Translations under genes and position numbers: made by a program
Shown: in pieces, positions 1-8,232 of the stretch
Layout: every line of letters begins with the position of its first letter
How positions within the stretch are numbered: the first letter of the stretch is position 1
The notes under the pieces: model-generated
The model's input: only the letters and a program-made list of their open reading frames with translations
Told to the model about the DNA's origin: nothing
Database searches by the model: none
Assembly (NCBI GenBank): GCA_016222945.1
Contig: JACRPY010000005.1
Span: 20,342 to 84,341 of the forward strand
Origin: Methanobacterium sp.
Lineage (GTDB): Archaea > Methanobacteriota > Methanobacteria > Methanobacteriales > Methanobacteriaceae
Direction of reading: 5' to 3'
DNA: 64,000 nt

Positions 1-112
1 ATATCAAGTAAAAAAAACTTCAGTATATATCATAAGTTTAATTAGGAAATAGATAATTCCTTTTAAACTGATAATAGAATATTTTAATTGAATTTAAAAG
101 GGGGGATAAAAT

Positions 113-1162
113 TTGATCACGAGTAGTGATACTAAAAATTTCAAAGCTGTTTTAGCGTTCTTAGGAATTCTTTGTGCAGTTTTAGCCATTGTCGCATCTC
201 CAATTTATGCTGCTGATGATACTTCAGGAACTTCTGTTTCAAGTAGTGATGTCAGTACAACTGCCCCTAGCTATACGATTAATACCTTTGATTCTAGTGT
301 AGGAGCCGATGTTACACAAAACCCTGAGATTAGTGGCAATATTGCCCGAACTGATTTATCAAATCAGGTTTTTGAATATCAAAAGTCAGGATCATCTATA
401 CTCACTTTTGGTAGTGGAACTGGAAATAAACTTTTAATCTGGTCAGGGATTCATGGAAACGAAGAAGAAGCAAATATAGCTACAATGAGGTACATGGAAG
501 AAATAAAAGATAAAAGCTTCGATGGTACATTACAAATCATTCCATTCGCCATTCCAAGAGACACAGCAGTGAATTCAAGAGATTATGGTCCTGTATACTA
601 TTATTATACTGATTGGGTTAAATGGAAAAAAGGATGGTCTAAAAAAGCAGTTACTAAACGATACAAAAAAGTTTACAGAGTTAATGGAAAACGATACTAC
701 AAATGGACATACAGAACTGTGTATAAACGCGTATACGGATGGTTGTACAAACCTGTAACCAGATTAGGCTATAACTATCAAGATCCAAACCGAATTGCAA
801 ATGTTGCGGGAACTCCAGGTAATAAAGTCCTTGAATACGCCAGAGCTCATGGAATCACCCATATTTTAGATGTGCATTCTGGTGGCGGTTTAAGCGGTCC
901 AACTTATGCAAATGGTTTAATATATGCAACTCCTGGTAATTATGAAGAATGTAACTGGGCAAACACGATTAGAATGCAAACTGGTGCTGTAGTTGAGCAA
1001 TCAGCCATTAATCAAGGATCAGTTAGACTTGTTGGACACAACTATGGTATAAACACAATTACAATAGAAGTAGAAAGAGATGCAGGTTCTACAAGCCATT
1101 ATGCCGATGTTGAATTGAACATGATAAGATCTGCTTGCAGAGCTATGTTTGCAGGACTATAA
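113..1162 (+). CDS. Secreted M14-like zinc carboxypeptidase/deacylase family protein
   Basis: Predicted 349-residue exported protein. A hydrophobic N-terminal segment (about residues 11-33, ending near IYAAD) looks like a signal peptide and is followed by a Ser/Thr-rich linker. The core has HGNEE (H114, E117) and DVHSGGG (H255), which fit the zinc ligands of the M14/AstE-AspA fold, plus DPNR near 224 and ITIEVE near 316 for the substrate Arg and catalytic Glu. An inserted Tyr/Lys/Trp-rich basic stretch (about 160-216) is unusual and could bind the pseudomurein wall; that is inference. Start is TTG at 113, 7 nt after AAAAGGGGGG. Substrate unknown; a wall-peptide role is plausible. Confidence 0.65.
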   Translation: MITSSDTKNFKAVLAFLGILCAVLAIVASPIYAADDTSGTSVSSSDVSTTAPSYTINTFDSSVGADVTQNPEISGNIARTDLSNQVFEYQKSGSSILTFGSGTGNKLLIWSGIHGNEEEANIATMRYMEEIKDKSFDGTLQIIPFAIPRDTAVNSRDYGPVYYYYTDWVKWKKGWSKKAVTKRYKKVYRVNGKRYYKWTYRTVYKRVYGWLYKPVTRLGYNYQDPNRIANVAGTPGNKVLEYARAHGITHILDVHSGGGLSGPTYANGLIYATPGNYEECNWANTIRMQTGAVVEQSAINQGSVRLVGHNYGINTITIEVERDAGSTSHYADVELNMIRSACRAMFAGL

Positions 1163-1205
1163 AAAGTTTTTAAATGACTTAAAAAACTTTTTCTTTTTTT
1201 TTATT
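1161..1205 (+). terminator. Inverted repeat plus T-tract after the M14-like gene
   Basis: AAAAAGTTTTTAA overlapping the stop codon pairs almost perfectly with TTAAAAAACTTTTT and runs into a T-rich tract. Archaeal termination depends mainly on the T-tract, so this is a likely 3' end. Confidence 0.5.
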
Positions 1206-1375
1206 TATTTTATAAATCTCTTAACTGATAGATTTCTGTTTTTTTAAAAGAATTATACCCTCAATCATACAATTTTACAGAAGACATATAACATTTAAGT
1301 AATCTTAAAACAATATATTCAATATAAAAAAAGTGAATTTAATTTTTTCATTAATCAATTTAACCGGTGATTTTC

Positions 1376-1534
1376 ATGGCAAAAAAAGATAAAAAAACAC
1401 TTCCCCCAAGTGGTGCTGGTCTTGTACGATATTTTGAAGAAGAAACAAAGGGACCTAAATTAACACCTGAACAAGTCGTTATCATGACTGTTATATTAGC
1501 AGTACTTTGTATAGCGCTACGTTTTACTCAATAA
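1376..1534 (+). CDS. secG: Preprotein translocase subunit Sec61-beta (SecG)
   Basis: A 52-codon ORF beginning MAKKDKKTLPPSGAGLVRYF, then a charged segment with GPKLTPEQV and a single C-terminal transmembrane helix (IMTVILAVLCIALRF). The PPSGAGLVRYFEEE core before one tail-anchor helix is the hallmark of archaeal Sec61-beta, a non-essential subunit of the SecYEG channel in the cytoplasmic membrane. The ATG is close to a GGTGATTTTC element (GGTGAT). It lies 38 nt upstream of purB on the same strand and may be co-transcribed with it. Confidence 0.9.
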   Translation: MAKKDKKTLPPSGAGLVRYFEEETKGPKLTPEQVVIMTVILAVLCIALRFTQ

Positions 1535-1572
1535 ACTATTTTATTAACCTATTTTTTTAAGGAGATTATTAT

Positions 1573-2922
1573 ATGGCGATTCATCCTATTGAATTCAGAT
1601 ATGGTACTGAAGAAATGCGTAATGTGTGGGAATCTGAAAACAAACTTCAAAAAATGTTAGAAGTTGAAGCAGCCCTTGCACAAGCAGAAGCAAATCTTAA
1701 TTTAATTCCTAAAGAAGCTGCAGATGAAATAAGCAGCAAAGCAAGCACAGAATATGTTACAGTTGAAAGAGTGGCCGAAATTGAAAGGCAGACCAATCAC
1801 GACATTGCTTCAATTGTAAAAGCCCTTGCAGAAGTCTGCAAAGGAGATGCTGGTGAATATGTGCATTTTGGGGCGACTTCAAACGATATTATTGATACTT
1901 CTCAATCACTGCTTTTTAAAGATTCTATAGAGATATTAAAAGGAAGGCTCACAGAGCTTACAGAAACGCTTCTAAAACTGGCAGATGATAACAAAAACAC
2001 CGTTTGCATTGGTAGAACTCATGGACAGCATGCACTCCCCACAACATATGGAATGAAGTTTGCATTATGGGCTGATGAGGTTCACAGGCAAATAGAAAGG
2101 CTTAATGAATGTAAAGAACGTTTATGTGTGGGAATGGTTACTGGAGCAGTGGGCACAATTGCTGCTCTAGGAGATGAAGGATTAGCTGTTCATAAAAAAG
2201 TATCTACGATTTTAGGCCTTAATCCAGTTTTAATATCTAATCAGGTTGTTCAAAGAGATAATCATGCAGAATTTATCATGGACCTTGCAAATACTGCCAG
2301 TACATTAGATAAAATTGCAGTAGAGATTAGGAATCTCCAAAGAACTGAAATTAAAGAGATTGGCGAAAGTTTCGACCCTGAAAAACAAGTTGGAAGCAGC
2401 ACCATGCCTCATAAAATGAACCCAATTACAGCTGAAAGAATTAGCGGTATTTCAAGAGTAATACGTGCTTATGTAGTTCCTGCACTTGAAAATAATCCAT
2501 TGTGGCATGAAAGGGACCTTACTAACTCTTCATGTGAGAGAATAATTCTTCCAGAAGCATGTATACTTTTAGATTACATTATTGTTCTCACATTAAAAGT
2601 TCTTAAAAATCTTGTTTTCTATCCAGAAAACATTGAAAAAGATTTAAATATTACAAATGGATTGATAATGGCTGAAAGGTTCATGGCAGAGCTTACAAGA
2701 AAAGGAATAGGAAGACAAACAGCCTATGCAATTGTAAGGGAATGTTCACTGAAAGCTAATGCAGAAAATAAAGGATTAAGGGATGTAGTTTTGTTAAAGG
2801 ATGAAATAAGGAAATATTTATCTGAAGATGATATTAAAGAAATCATGGATCCACATACTTATATTGGATCATCTGTTGAAATAGTAAATAACGTCCTGGA
2901 AGAGTCCAAAGGATGGTTTTGA
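1573..2922 (+). CDS. purB: Adenylosuccinate lyase
   Basis: 449 residues, normal for the family. It catalyses two fumarate-releasing steps of purine synthesis: SAICAR to AICAR and adenylosuccinate to AMP. The superfamily signature GSSTMPHKMNP lies near residue 275, GRTHGQHALPTT near 141 carries the general-acid histidine region, and FGATSNDI near 98 is the other conserved block. ATG at 1573 follows AAGGAGATT. Stand-alone in this window apart from secG upstream. Confidence 0.95.
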   Translation: MAIHPIEFRYGTEEMRNVWESENKLQKMLEVEAALAQAEANLNLIPKEAADEISSKASTEYVTVERVAEIERQTNHDIASIVKALAEVCKGDAGEYVHFGATSNDIIDTSQSLLFKDSIEILKGRLTELTETLLKLADDNKNTVCIGRTHGQHALPTTYGMKFALWADEVHRQIERLNECKERLCVGMVTGAVGTIAALGDEGLAVHKKVSTILGLNPVLISNQVVQRDNHAEFIMDLANTASTLDKIAVEIRNLQRTEIKEIGESFDPEKQVGSSTMPHKMNPITAERISGISRVIRAYVVPALENNPLWHERDLTNSSCERIILPEACILLDYIIVLTLKVLKNLVFYPENIEKDLNITNGLIMAERFMAELTRKGIGRQTAYAIVRECSLKANAENKGLRDVVLLKDEIRKYLSEDDIKEIMDPHTYIGSSVEIVNNVLEESKGWF

Positions 2923-3168
2923 ACTTATTTCTCTTTTTTAATTATTTTTAAAGTTGAATTTATTCTTATTTTTATTAATTTTGAAAGATTTAATCCTGTT
3001 TAATTTTTAACCTGTTAAACTGTTTTTAATATATATTAAAGCTTATTAAATCGTTTTCTATTTAAAAAAAGACATTTTTAGAGCTGAAATGGAAAAAAAT
3101 ATATATTAATTTGGCCATATATTATAAACTATAGAATTTGTACTCAAAATTTGGATGGAGGTGAAAAA

Positions 3169-3483
3169 ATGGGAGATATTAAAGAAATACTATCAGTCCC
3201 AGTTGTACCCTTTGCACTTATGATTGGTGCAATTTCAGCTGTTGTAGGATTCCTTTATGCATTAATATTCATTTTACCAATGAGCCTGCTTATAGGATCA
3301 ATGCCTGTTCAGGGAGTTCAAGGAATGCAATTTATAGGTCTTGGTGTCGGTTTTGGAATTATAATGCTAATAGTAATACCTATAGGTGCATTTATTGCAG
3401 GATTTATAGCATACGCAATCATAGCGCTGATTTACAACATATTAGCCCCAAGAATCGGTGGAATCAAACTAGAACTTGACTAA
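3169..3483 (+). CDS. Small membrane protein, single copy of a repeat domain
   Basis: 104 residues with two strongly hydrophobic stretches. The layout (VPVVPFAL...ALIYNILAPRIGGIKLELD) matches each third of the protein encoded at 3629-4498, so the two genes are paralogues built from one unit. ATG 3169 is preferred to the upstream in-frame TTG at 3151 because GGAGGTG lies just before it. Function unknown. The conserved C-terminal YN(I/L)LAPKIGG(I/V)xL block probably sits at the membrane surface. A TATA-rich stretch (about 3100-3125) precedes the gene. Confidence 0.75.
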   Translation: MGDIKEILSVPVVPFALMIGAISAVVGFLYALIFILPMSLLIGSMPVQGVQGMQFIGLGVGFGIIMLIVIPIGAFIAGFIAYAIIALIYNILAPRIGGIKLELD

Positions 3484-3628
3484 TTCATATATTCTTTTTA
3501 TTTTTGTTTTTTTTAGGGAGTTAGTTAAATAAAAAAAAGACTTTCTCCGCCACTAAAGAGAAAAATGTATATATTTCCAAATACAATTTATTGCATGTAT
3601 TAACTAACCAAAAAGGAGGTGAAAAAAG

Positions 3629-4498
3629 ATGGCTGAAATAAAATCAATAAAAATCGTTCCTTTCACATTGATGTCTTCTTCAATTTCCGCAATACTCGCT
3701 CTAATTGGTGCTATAATACTTACATTAGCACTTGGAGTAATAGCAGCAGTTCTTCCACCACAGTTTGCACCTTTAGCTAGCTTATTAGCAGGTTTTGGTT
3801 TAGCAGCAATAATCGCTTATCCAATATTAACATTCTTAATAGGTCTTTCTACAGTATTCCTCAGTATACTACTTTACAATCTACTAGCGCCCAAAGTTGG
3901 AGGCGTACAGCTTACTATGGATGGAAATAACGTAGAATCCATACCAATTGTGCCATTTGCACTTATTCTATCCATTATTATGGCAATATGGACATTTATC
4001 ATGGGATTACTATTAACTACAATACTTGCCCCAGTTACAGGATTAATAATATCTGTAATACCTCTAGCAACAAATGGAACAGCAACTGGAGCAGGAGTTG
4101 GCTCATTAGTAACATTAGGTGCTATTTTCTTCATAATTGTACTACCAATACTCGTGCTCATATTTGGATTCATTGGACACGCACTATTTGCAGCATTCTA
4201 CAACTTCATAGCAGCGAAAGCCTCTAAAATACAGCTAAACTTTGAAGCACTACCAGAAAACTGGCATAAACTGACCGAAATACCAATTATACCTGCAGCC
4301 CTTGCTTTAGCAGTGGTTTCAGCAATATTTGGATTAATAATGGGAATATTAGACTTTGCAAGTGGTTATGGTATCATGGCATTCCTAATAGATTTCATAG
4401 GAAATTTCATATACACATTCATAATAGTTGCAATAGGCGCAGGGCTATATAATTTCTTAGCTCCAAAAATCGGTGCAGTCCAACTGGAACTTGAATAA
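3629..4498 (+). CDS. Membrane protein made of three tandem copies of one domain
   Basis: 289 residues. Three units of about 95 residues each start with a (K/E)I(V/I)P(F/A)xL segment and end with YN(L/F)(L/I)AxK(V/A/I), then a beta-like tail (VQLTMD, IQLNFE, VQLELE). Each unit has about two hydrophobic segments, so about six helices are predicted in all. The neighbouring 3169-3483 gene is a one-unit paralogue, so this gene arose by in-frame triplication. Start ATG 3629 follows GGAGGTG. Its own promoter is likely in the AT-rich stretch near 3565-3580. No function recognised. Confidence 0.75.
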   Translation: MAEIKSIKIVPFTLMSSSISAILALIGAIILTLALGVIAAVLPPQFAPLASLLAGFGLAAIIAYPILTFLIGLSTVFLSILLYNLLAPKVGGVQLTMDGNNVESIPIVPFALILSIIMAIWTFIMGLLLTTILAPVTGLIISVIPLATNGTATGAGVGSLVTLGAIFFIIVLPILVLIFGFIGHALFAAFYNFIAAKASKIQLNFEALPENWHKLTEIPIIPAALALAVVSAIFGLIMGILDFASGYGIMAFLIDFIGNFIYTFIIVAIGAGLYNFLAPKIGAVQLELE

Positions 4499-4504
4499 CT
4501 TGTT

Positions 4505-4528
4505 AAAACCCTATTGGGTTTTTTATTT
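4505..4528 (+). terminator. Hairpin terminator AAAACCC-TATT-GGGTTTT plus T-run
   Basis: A perfect 7-bp stem with a 4-nt loop immediately after the triplicated membrane-protein gene, followed by a T-rich tract. Confidence 0.65.
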
Positions 4529-4611
4529 TATTTTTAAGCATGCTTTAATTTCTAAAACTCTTTTTAATCTCATTATATCCGTATTAATGATTATAACTGT
4601 TTTAAAGCAGC

Positions 4612-5346
4612 TCAATGTTTTGTAATGATAATTAAGCTTTTACAAGGGCAATTTTTCATTCCCTGCTCAAATTCCCTAAAGGAATATGTTATTAAACTTC
4701 TATCAGGGTCTGCTACCCAAACTGTGCTGCTATCAAAACATATTTTTACTGGAGTTACATAATGGCCTCCTTTATATTTTTTATAGTAACTGGGCCAGCC
4801 TGAGCAGTATCCATGGACAAATAATGTGCGGTTTGGATCGTCTAATATTTGTGCCATTCCCTGATATCCGTATTCAGAGAAATATTTTTCTTGAGCTGTA
4901 AGGTTTAAACCCATGTCTCTACCGATTTGAGGCATTGCGGCGAGTATATCTGACGGATTTGTTCCTTTTAGCCCATATTGAGTATGGCAAAGTTTAGATA
5001 GTCTTGCTGCAGATGGGGGTTGTCCAAATTCCCATAGTGTTTCCCAAAGGGCAGAAGGAGCACATGTTATCCAGTACATGTTCTGTTTCATCCATTGGTA
5101 TCTGCCTGTTTGGTGGCAGTTTGAATTTGAAGGTTTTTGAACTTCTCCTAACCCTATCTGCACGTATTTTGGATTTCTTCCTTTAGTTTTAATGAAATTA
5201 TCCACGCGACTTATCATGTCTTCATATTGTGCTTTCAATATTTTCATGCTGTTTAATGTGACATAATTTGGTTTTCTACCCTTTTCTTTTTCAAATTGAA
5301 GTATTCGAAGCACCATATCTTTATAAGAATTGTATGACATCTTCAT
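4612..5346 (-). CDS. Pseudomurein-binding cysteine peptidase (C39-like lysin/autolysin)
   Basis: About 244 residues from ATG 5346 (4 nt after GGTGAT; an in-frame GTG lies at 5355). Two N-terminal repeats of the pseudomurein-binding type (YKDMVLRILQF...GRKPNYV and YEDMISRVDNF...GRNPKYV, numbered from the GTG start about 11-31 and 44-64) precede a papain-like domain with ITCAPSALWE (C98), GGHYVTPV (H198) and VADPD (D216 or D218), the expected Cys-His-Asp triad. Known pseudomurein endoisopeptidases use such a triad. The gene abuts the upstream small membrane protein, suggesting translational coupling and a lysis-cassette-like pair. Confidence 0.75.
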   Translation of the reverse strand: MKMSYNSYKDMVLRILQFEKEKGRKPNYVTLNSMKILKAQYEDMISRVDNFIKTKGRNPKYVQIGLGEVQKPSNSNCHQTGRYQWMKQNMYWITCAPSALWETLWEFGQPPSAARLSKLCHTQYGLKGTNPSDILAAMPQIGRDMGLNLTAQEKYFSEYGYQGMAQILDDPNRTLFVHGYCSGWPSYYKKYKGGHYVTPVKICFDSSTVWVADPDRSLITYSFREFEQGMKNCPCKSLIIITKH

Positions 5347-5355
5347 TTTCATCAC

Positions 5356-5694
5356 CTAAGCTGTATCATCATCTTCCAAATCATCTGTTAAATCCCCAGT
5401 AATCACGAGTTCCTTTTCAGGATCTACATCTGTACTTTTTGATTCTATAGTGCTTGAACTCTCTTTTTGAATTTCTTGTTCCGGTTCTGTAGTGTTTGAA
5501 CTCTCATTTTGAGTATTGGTCAATAATTTTTGGCCAATAAATCCTGCAATTCCTCCTACGGCCATTGACGATATATTAGATTCTTTCATTGCCATTGCCG
5601 CTAAAGCTATTGCTATTAATCCAAATATTGCCAGTAAATTTACAAATGTGTTATTTAGCCTATGCCATTCATAGGGCACTGTATCCCCTACCAT
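5356..5694 (-). CDS. Small holin-like membrane protein
   Basis: 112 residues: a short N-terminal segment, two hydrophobic helices (about 15-35 and 42-58, separated by KESN), and a long acidic Ser/Glu/Asp-rich cytoplasmic-type tail ending DDLEDDDTA. Size, two helices and charged tail resemble holins. The stop codon lies at the start of the lysin gene, so the two are probably co-translated. Start ATG 5694 follows GGTGGTGATTAA. The holin role is inference from context; it could also be an anchor or regulator for the peptidase. Confidence 0.55.
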   Translation of the reverse strand: MVGDTVPYEWHRLNNTFVNLLAIFGLIAIALAAMAMKESNISSMAVGGIAGFIGQKLLTNTQNESSNTTEPEQEIQKESSSTIESKSTDVDPEKELVITGDLTDDLEDDDTA

Positions 5695-5898
5695 TTAATC
5701 ACCACCATTTTAATATATGATATTTAATTGAAATTGTTATAATAAGGTATTAACTATTATAATTAAATAATAAGGCTTATATAGTCACATCAAGAAATAA
5801 TTGCATAATCCAATTCAATTCGTTAAATTACGATGTTATCTACTTAAAAAAAGCCGATTTTTAATAAATTTTTTTTATCAAAATAATAGTGTGATTTC

Positions 5899-6303
5899 AT
5901 GCAAAAAACAATAAAATGTAGAAAAATCTCCAAAGGACATGCTAAAGGAGAAGTCATAGTTACAAAAGACTCTTTAAGTTTTTTAGGAGGAGTAAACCCT
6001 AAAAATGGAATTATAATTGAGCCAGGGCACGAATTACACGGTCAAAACATAATTGGAAAAATTCTAGTTATCCCTTCCGGAAAAGGATCTACAGTAGGGT
6101 CTTATGTTATATTTCAGATGGTTAAAAATAAAACTGCCCCTAAAGCCATAATATCCCTAAAAGCCGAGCCTATTATTGCAACTGGCGCTATAATGGCAGA
6201 AATACCCATGGTTCATCAGCCTGAAGCCGATATTTTGAATATAGTTAAAAATGGAGATATTATAGAAGTAGATGCTGACGCAGAAGTTATTAGAATACTA
6301 TAA
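5899..6303 (+). CDS. DUF126 protein: phosphomevalonate dehydratase small subunit (aconitase X family)
   Basis: 134 residues, the full length of the DUF126/AcnX small subunit. The conserved IPSGKGST block (S64) contains the active-site serine, and the GHELHGQNI and HQPEAD segments fit the family. In archaea with the modified mevalonate pathway this subunit pairs with the AcnX large subunit to dehydrate mevalonate 5-phosphate for isoprenoid lipids. The large subunit is not in this window. Start ATG 5899 follows GTGATTTC. Divergent from the lysin pair, sharing about 200 bp of promoter region. Confidence 0.85.
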   Translation: MQKTIKCRKISKGHAKGEVIVTKDSLSFLGGVNPKNGIIIEPGHELHGQNIIGKILVIPSGKGSTVGSYVIFQMVKNKTAPKAIISLKAEPIIATGAIMAEIPMVHQPEADILNIVKNGDIIEVDADAEVIRIL

Positions 6304-6382
6304 CTAACTAATAAAAATTTTCTGCATATGCATTTAAAATATAAAAAAATAAATAGTAAATTTTTTTAAATAAAACTAGTTT

Positions 6383-6799
6383 TCAGTAAGCTTCATATTC
6401 TCTCTGGCCTGCAGACTGAACATATTCCCCTATAGCACCGCCAATAGCTGAAAGAACACCGCATACCAACATTGCGAGGATTGTTAAGAATATTACAACC
6501 ACAATACCAATAGCACCCACTGCAAGTCCTAATTGAGTTAGTAATACGCCTAATATAACTGCTACAGCTCCTACACCCAATAGAGATAGGATTCCAATTA
6601 ATAGTCCGCCTAAAACTCCTGCCAAAGCTCCGTGGATTATACCACTTTCAAATTCAAATTCGTCCCTAATTAAATATGCTGCTAGAAAACCACCTATTAT
6701 TGGCCCTAAAAAAAACAACGGGAAGAAAACAAGAGCCAAAACAAGGGTTAATGCTCCATTTACAATTGCACCTATGGCAATTGCTATCCAATCTTTCAT
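6383..6799 (-). CDS. DUF5518-type four-helix membrane protein
   Basis: 138 residues with four hydrophobic segments rich in Gly/Ala/Ile, including FFLGPIIGGFLAAYL and IIHGALAGVLGGLLIG, typical of DUF5518 proteins common in Methanobacteriales. Function unknown. Related to the genes at 7607-7966 and 31598-31969. ATG 6799 follows GAGGTGATAAAAA. A palindrome and a stem-loop (6813-6855) lie directly upstream. Confidence 0.7.
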   Translation of the reverse strand: MKDWIAIAIGAIVNGALTLVLALVFFPLFFLGPIIGGFLAAYLIRDEFEFESGIIHGALAGVLGGLLIGILSLLGVGAVAVILGVLLTQLGLAVGAIGIVVVIFLTILAMLVCGVLSAIGGAIGEYVQSAGQREYEAY

Positions 6800-6812
6800 T
6801 TTTTATCACCTC

Positions 6813-6855
6813 AAAAATTCTAGAATTTTTGTGGTTCAGGAAATGAAAATTTCCT
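6813..6855. repeat. Palindrome and stem-loop upstream of the DUF5518 gene
   Basis: AAAAATTCTAGAATTTTT (6813-6830) is an 18-bp perfect palindrome. Eight bases on, AGGAAAT-GAAA-ATTTCCT (6838-6855) is a 7-bp stem. The second hairpin and its right flank (TTCAACCTCA) match, in reverse complement, part of the 94-bp element at 60277-60370, so this is a dispersed repeat. Confidence 0.7.
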
Positions 6856-7085
6856 TCAACCTCATTCTTGAGTCGGTGTTATTATATTTTTAATCATTAA
6901 AATAATTATTCAAAAAAATTAATAATGCACTTTAAATTTTATGATCTGGTGAAAAATATGCATCCTGCATTTAAATGGTTGGATATGGTTCTAAACATAA
7001 AAATATGTAATAATTAAAAATAAGGATTTTTGTGATTTAAAGATGAAATAAGTGTTTTCATAGTTTTAGTCTATGTAACTAGTGT

Positions 7086-7313
7086 TTATGTAGCTTTAGC
7101 AGTTGTATACGCATCATACATAGCATATAACCACACTATGATATATAAAATACTTACAATCATTGCAAATTCACTAACCATGAATATAGCCACAGATAAT
7201 ATCAATGAAACAATAATCAAGACTATTCACATCATAAGTTTACCAGCATATACTTGTCCTAATCCTGGTATAAAAAAAGACAGTACTAACGCCAATATTG
7301 GATTTTTTGCCAT
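7086..7313 (-). pseudogene. TM2-domain membrane protein interrupted by one in-frame TGA
   Basis: Reading the minus strand from ATG 7313 (preceded by GGAGGTGAAATGG) gives MAKNPILALVLSFFIPGLGQ, then VYAGKLMM, a TGA at 7229-7227, then IVLIIVSLILSVAIFMV and an intact remainder to TAA at 7086. The FFIPGLGQVYAGK block is the TM2-domain signature, and the residue after KLMM is normally Gly, so GGA to TGA is the simplest explanation. Both halves keep the frame and hydrophobic pattern. Either a recent pseudogene, a sequencing error, or a recoded stop. Confidence 0.8.
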
Positions 7314-7606
7314 CCATTTCACCTCCTTTTTAAGCTGTTAAGGTTTAATCGGTTTTTGTTGTTAATATATTTTTCTTTTTAATTTTTTTAAATTTATAAT
7401 TTCAAAAAATAGGCCAGATTAACTAGTTATTTAAAGTAAATATAAATTTAACGTTAAATTGAACATATCTAATGTTAAAATAAATATTCATTAAAAAAAT
7501 ACATGATATTTTTGAATTAAAAAAAGATTAGCATTAATTAAATGTACTGAATTTTTAATCAAAACAGTTACGATTATCTGTTAGATATATTTTTTATTTA
7601 CCAACC

Positions 7607-7966
7607 TTATGATTTTTTCCAGTTAGAATATATACTGCCAAATACACCGCCAATTGCACCTAAAACTATATCAATAGCTATTTTCATTAATATAATCAAA
7701 ATTTCAGCTTTTATAATCAAATATCCTCCTACTAAAAGTAAAATTATGATCCCAACAATACCTCCAAGAACCCCAATCATAACTCCATGAATAGCTCCAT
7801 TTACATAGTTTTGATTGACCATATATCCAACAATTGCACTTGCAGCTAATATACTGATATATGAACCATACTCACCCATAAAATGGTTTAGTATTAAAGC
7901 AAATATTACTGTTAGAATAAATCCTAAAATTACTGCTTTCCACTTAATCATTTTTCCAATTCCCAT
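7607..7966 (-). CDS. Small DUF5518-like membrane protein
   Basis: 119 residues, four predicted helices. The central VNGAIHGVMIGVLGGIVG matches the GAI(I/N)GALxG block of the 6383 and 31598 products, and the C-terminus (GAIGGVFGSI) matches GVIGGVIGSI of 31598-31969. Function unknown. The promoter region upstream (7967-8232) is AT-rich and also serves the divergent amidohydrolase. Confidence 0.6.
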   Translation of the reverse strand: MGIGKMIKWKAVILGFILTVIFALILNHFMGEYGSYISILAASAIVGYMVNQNYVNGAIHGVMIGVLGGIVGIIILLLVGGYLIIKAEILIILMKIAIDIVLGAIGGVFGSIYSNWKKS

Positions 7967-8232
7967 AAAGATTATTTCAATTTAATATGACTTATTTATA
8001 ATGCTTTTTTTAAACTTATCATGTAATAAGTGTTTTTAGTTAAAATATTTTTAAAAGCTCCAATAATCTATCTAGAACTGTTTCATTTAATTCCAATTTA
8101 AACTGTGTAATCTAAAAAAAATAAACAAATTTACACTAAATTGAAAACGGAAAAATACAAGTTAAACATAGCATATATTAATATAATGCTTGAATTTAAC
8201 GAAAATTATGTCATTAAAGGCAGGTTTTAAAA

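Noticed and set aside
3988..4227. Frames inside the triplicated membrane-protein gene
   Set aside because: Overlapping antisense or out-of-frame translations of a hydrophobic gene with no start signals.
4612..5694. A complete prophage around the lysin pair
   Set aside because: Neighbours are housekeeping and unknown membrane genes; no integrase, terminase, portal or tail genes are present.
7138..7341. Plus-strand 67-codon frame
   Set aside because: It is the shadow of the TM2-domain pseudogene on the minus strand, which has the proper ribosome site and family motif.
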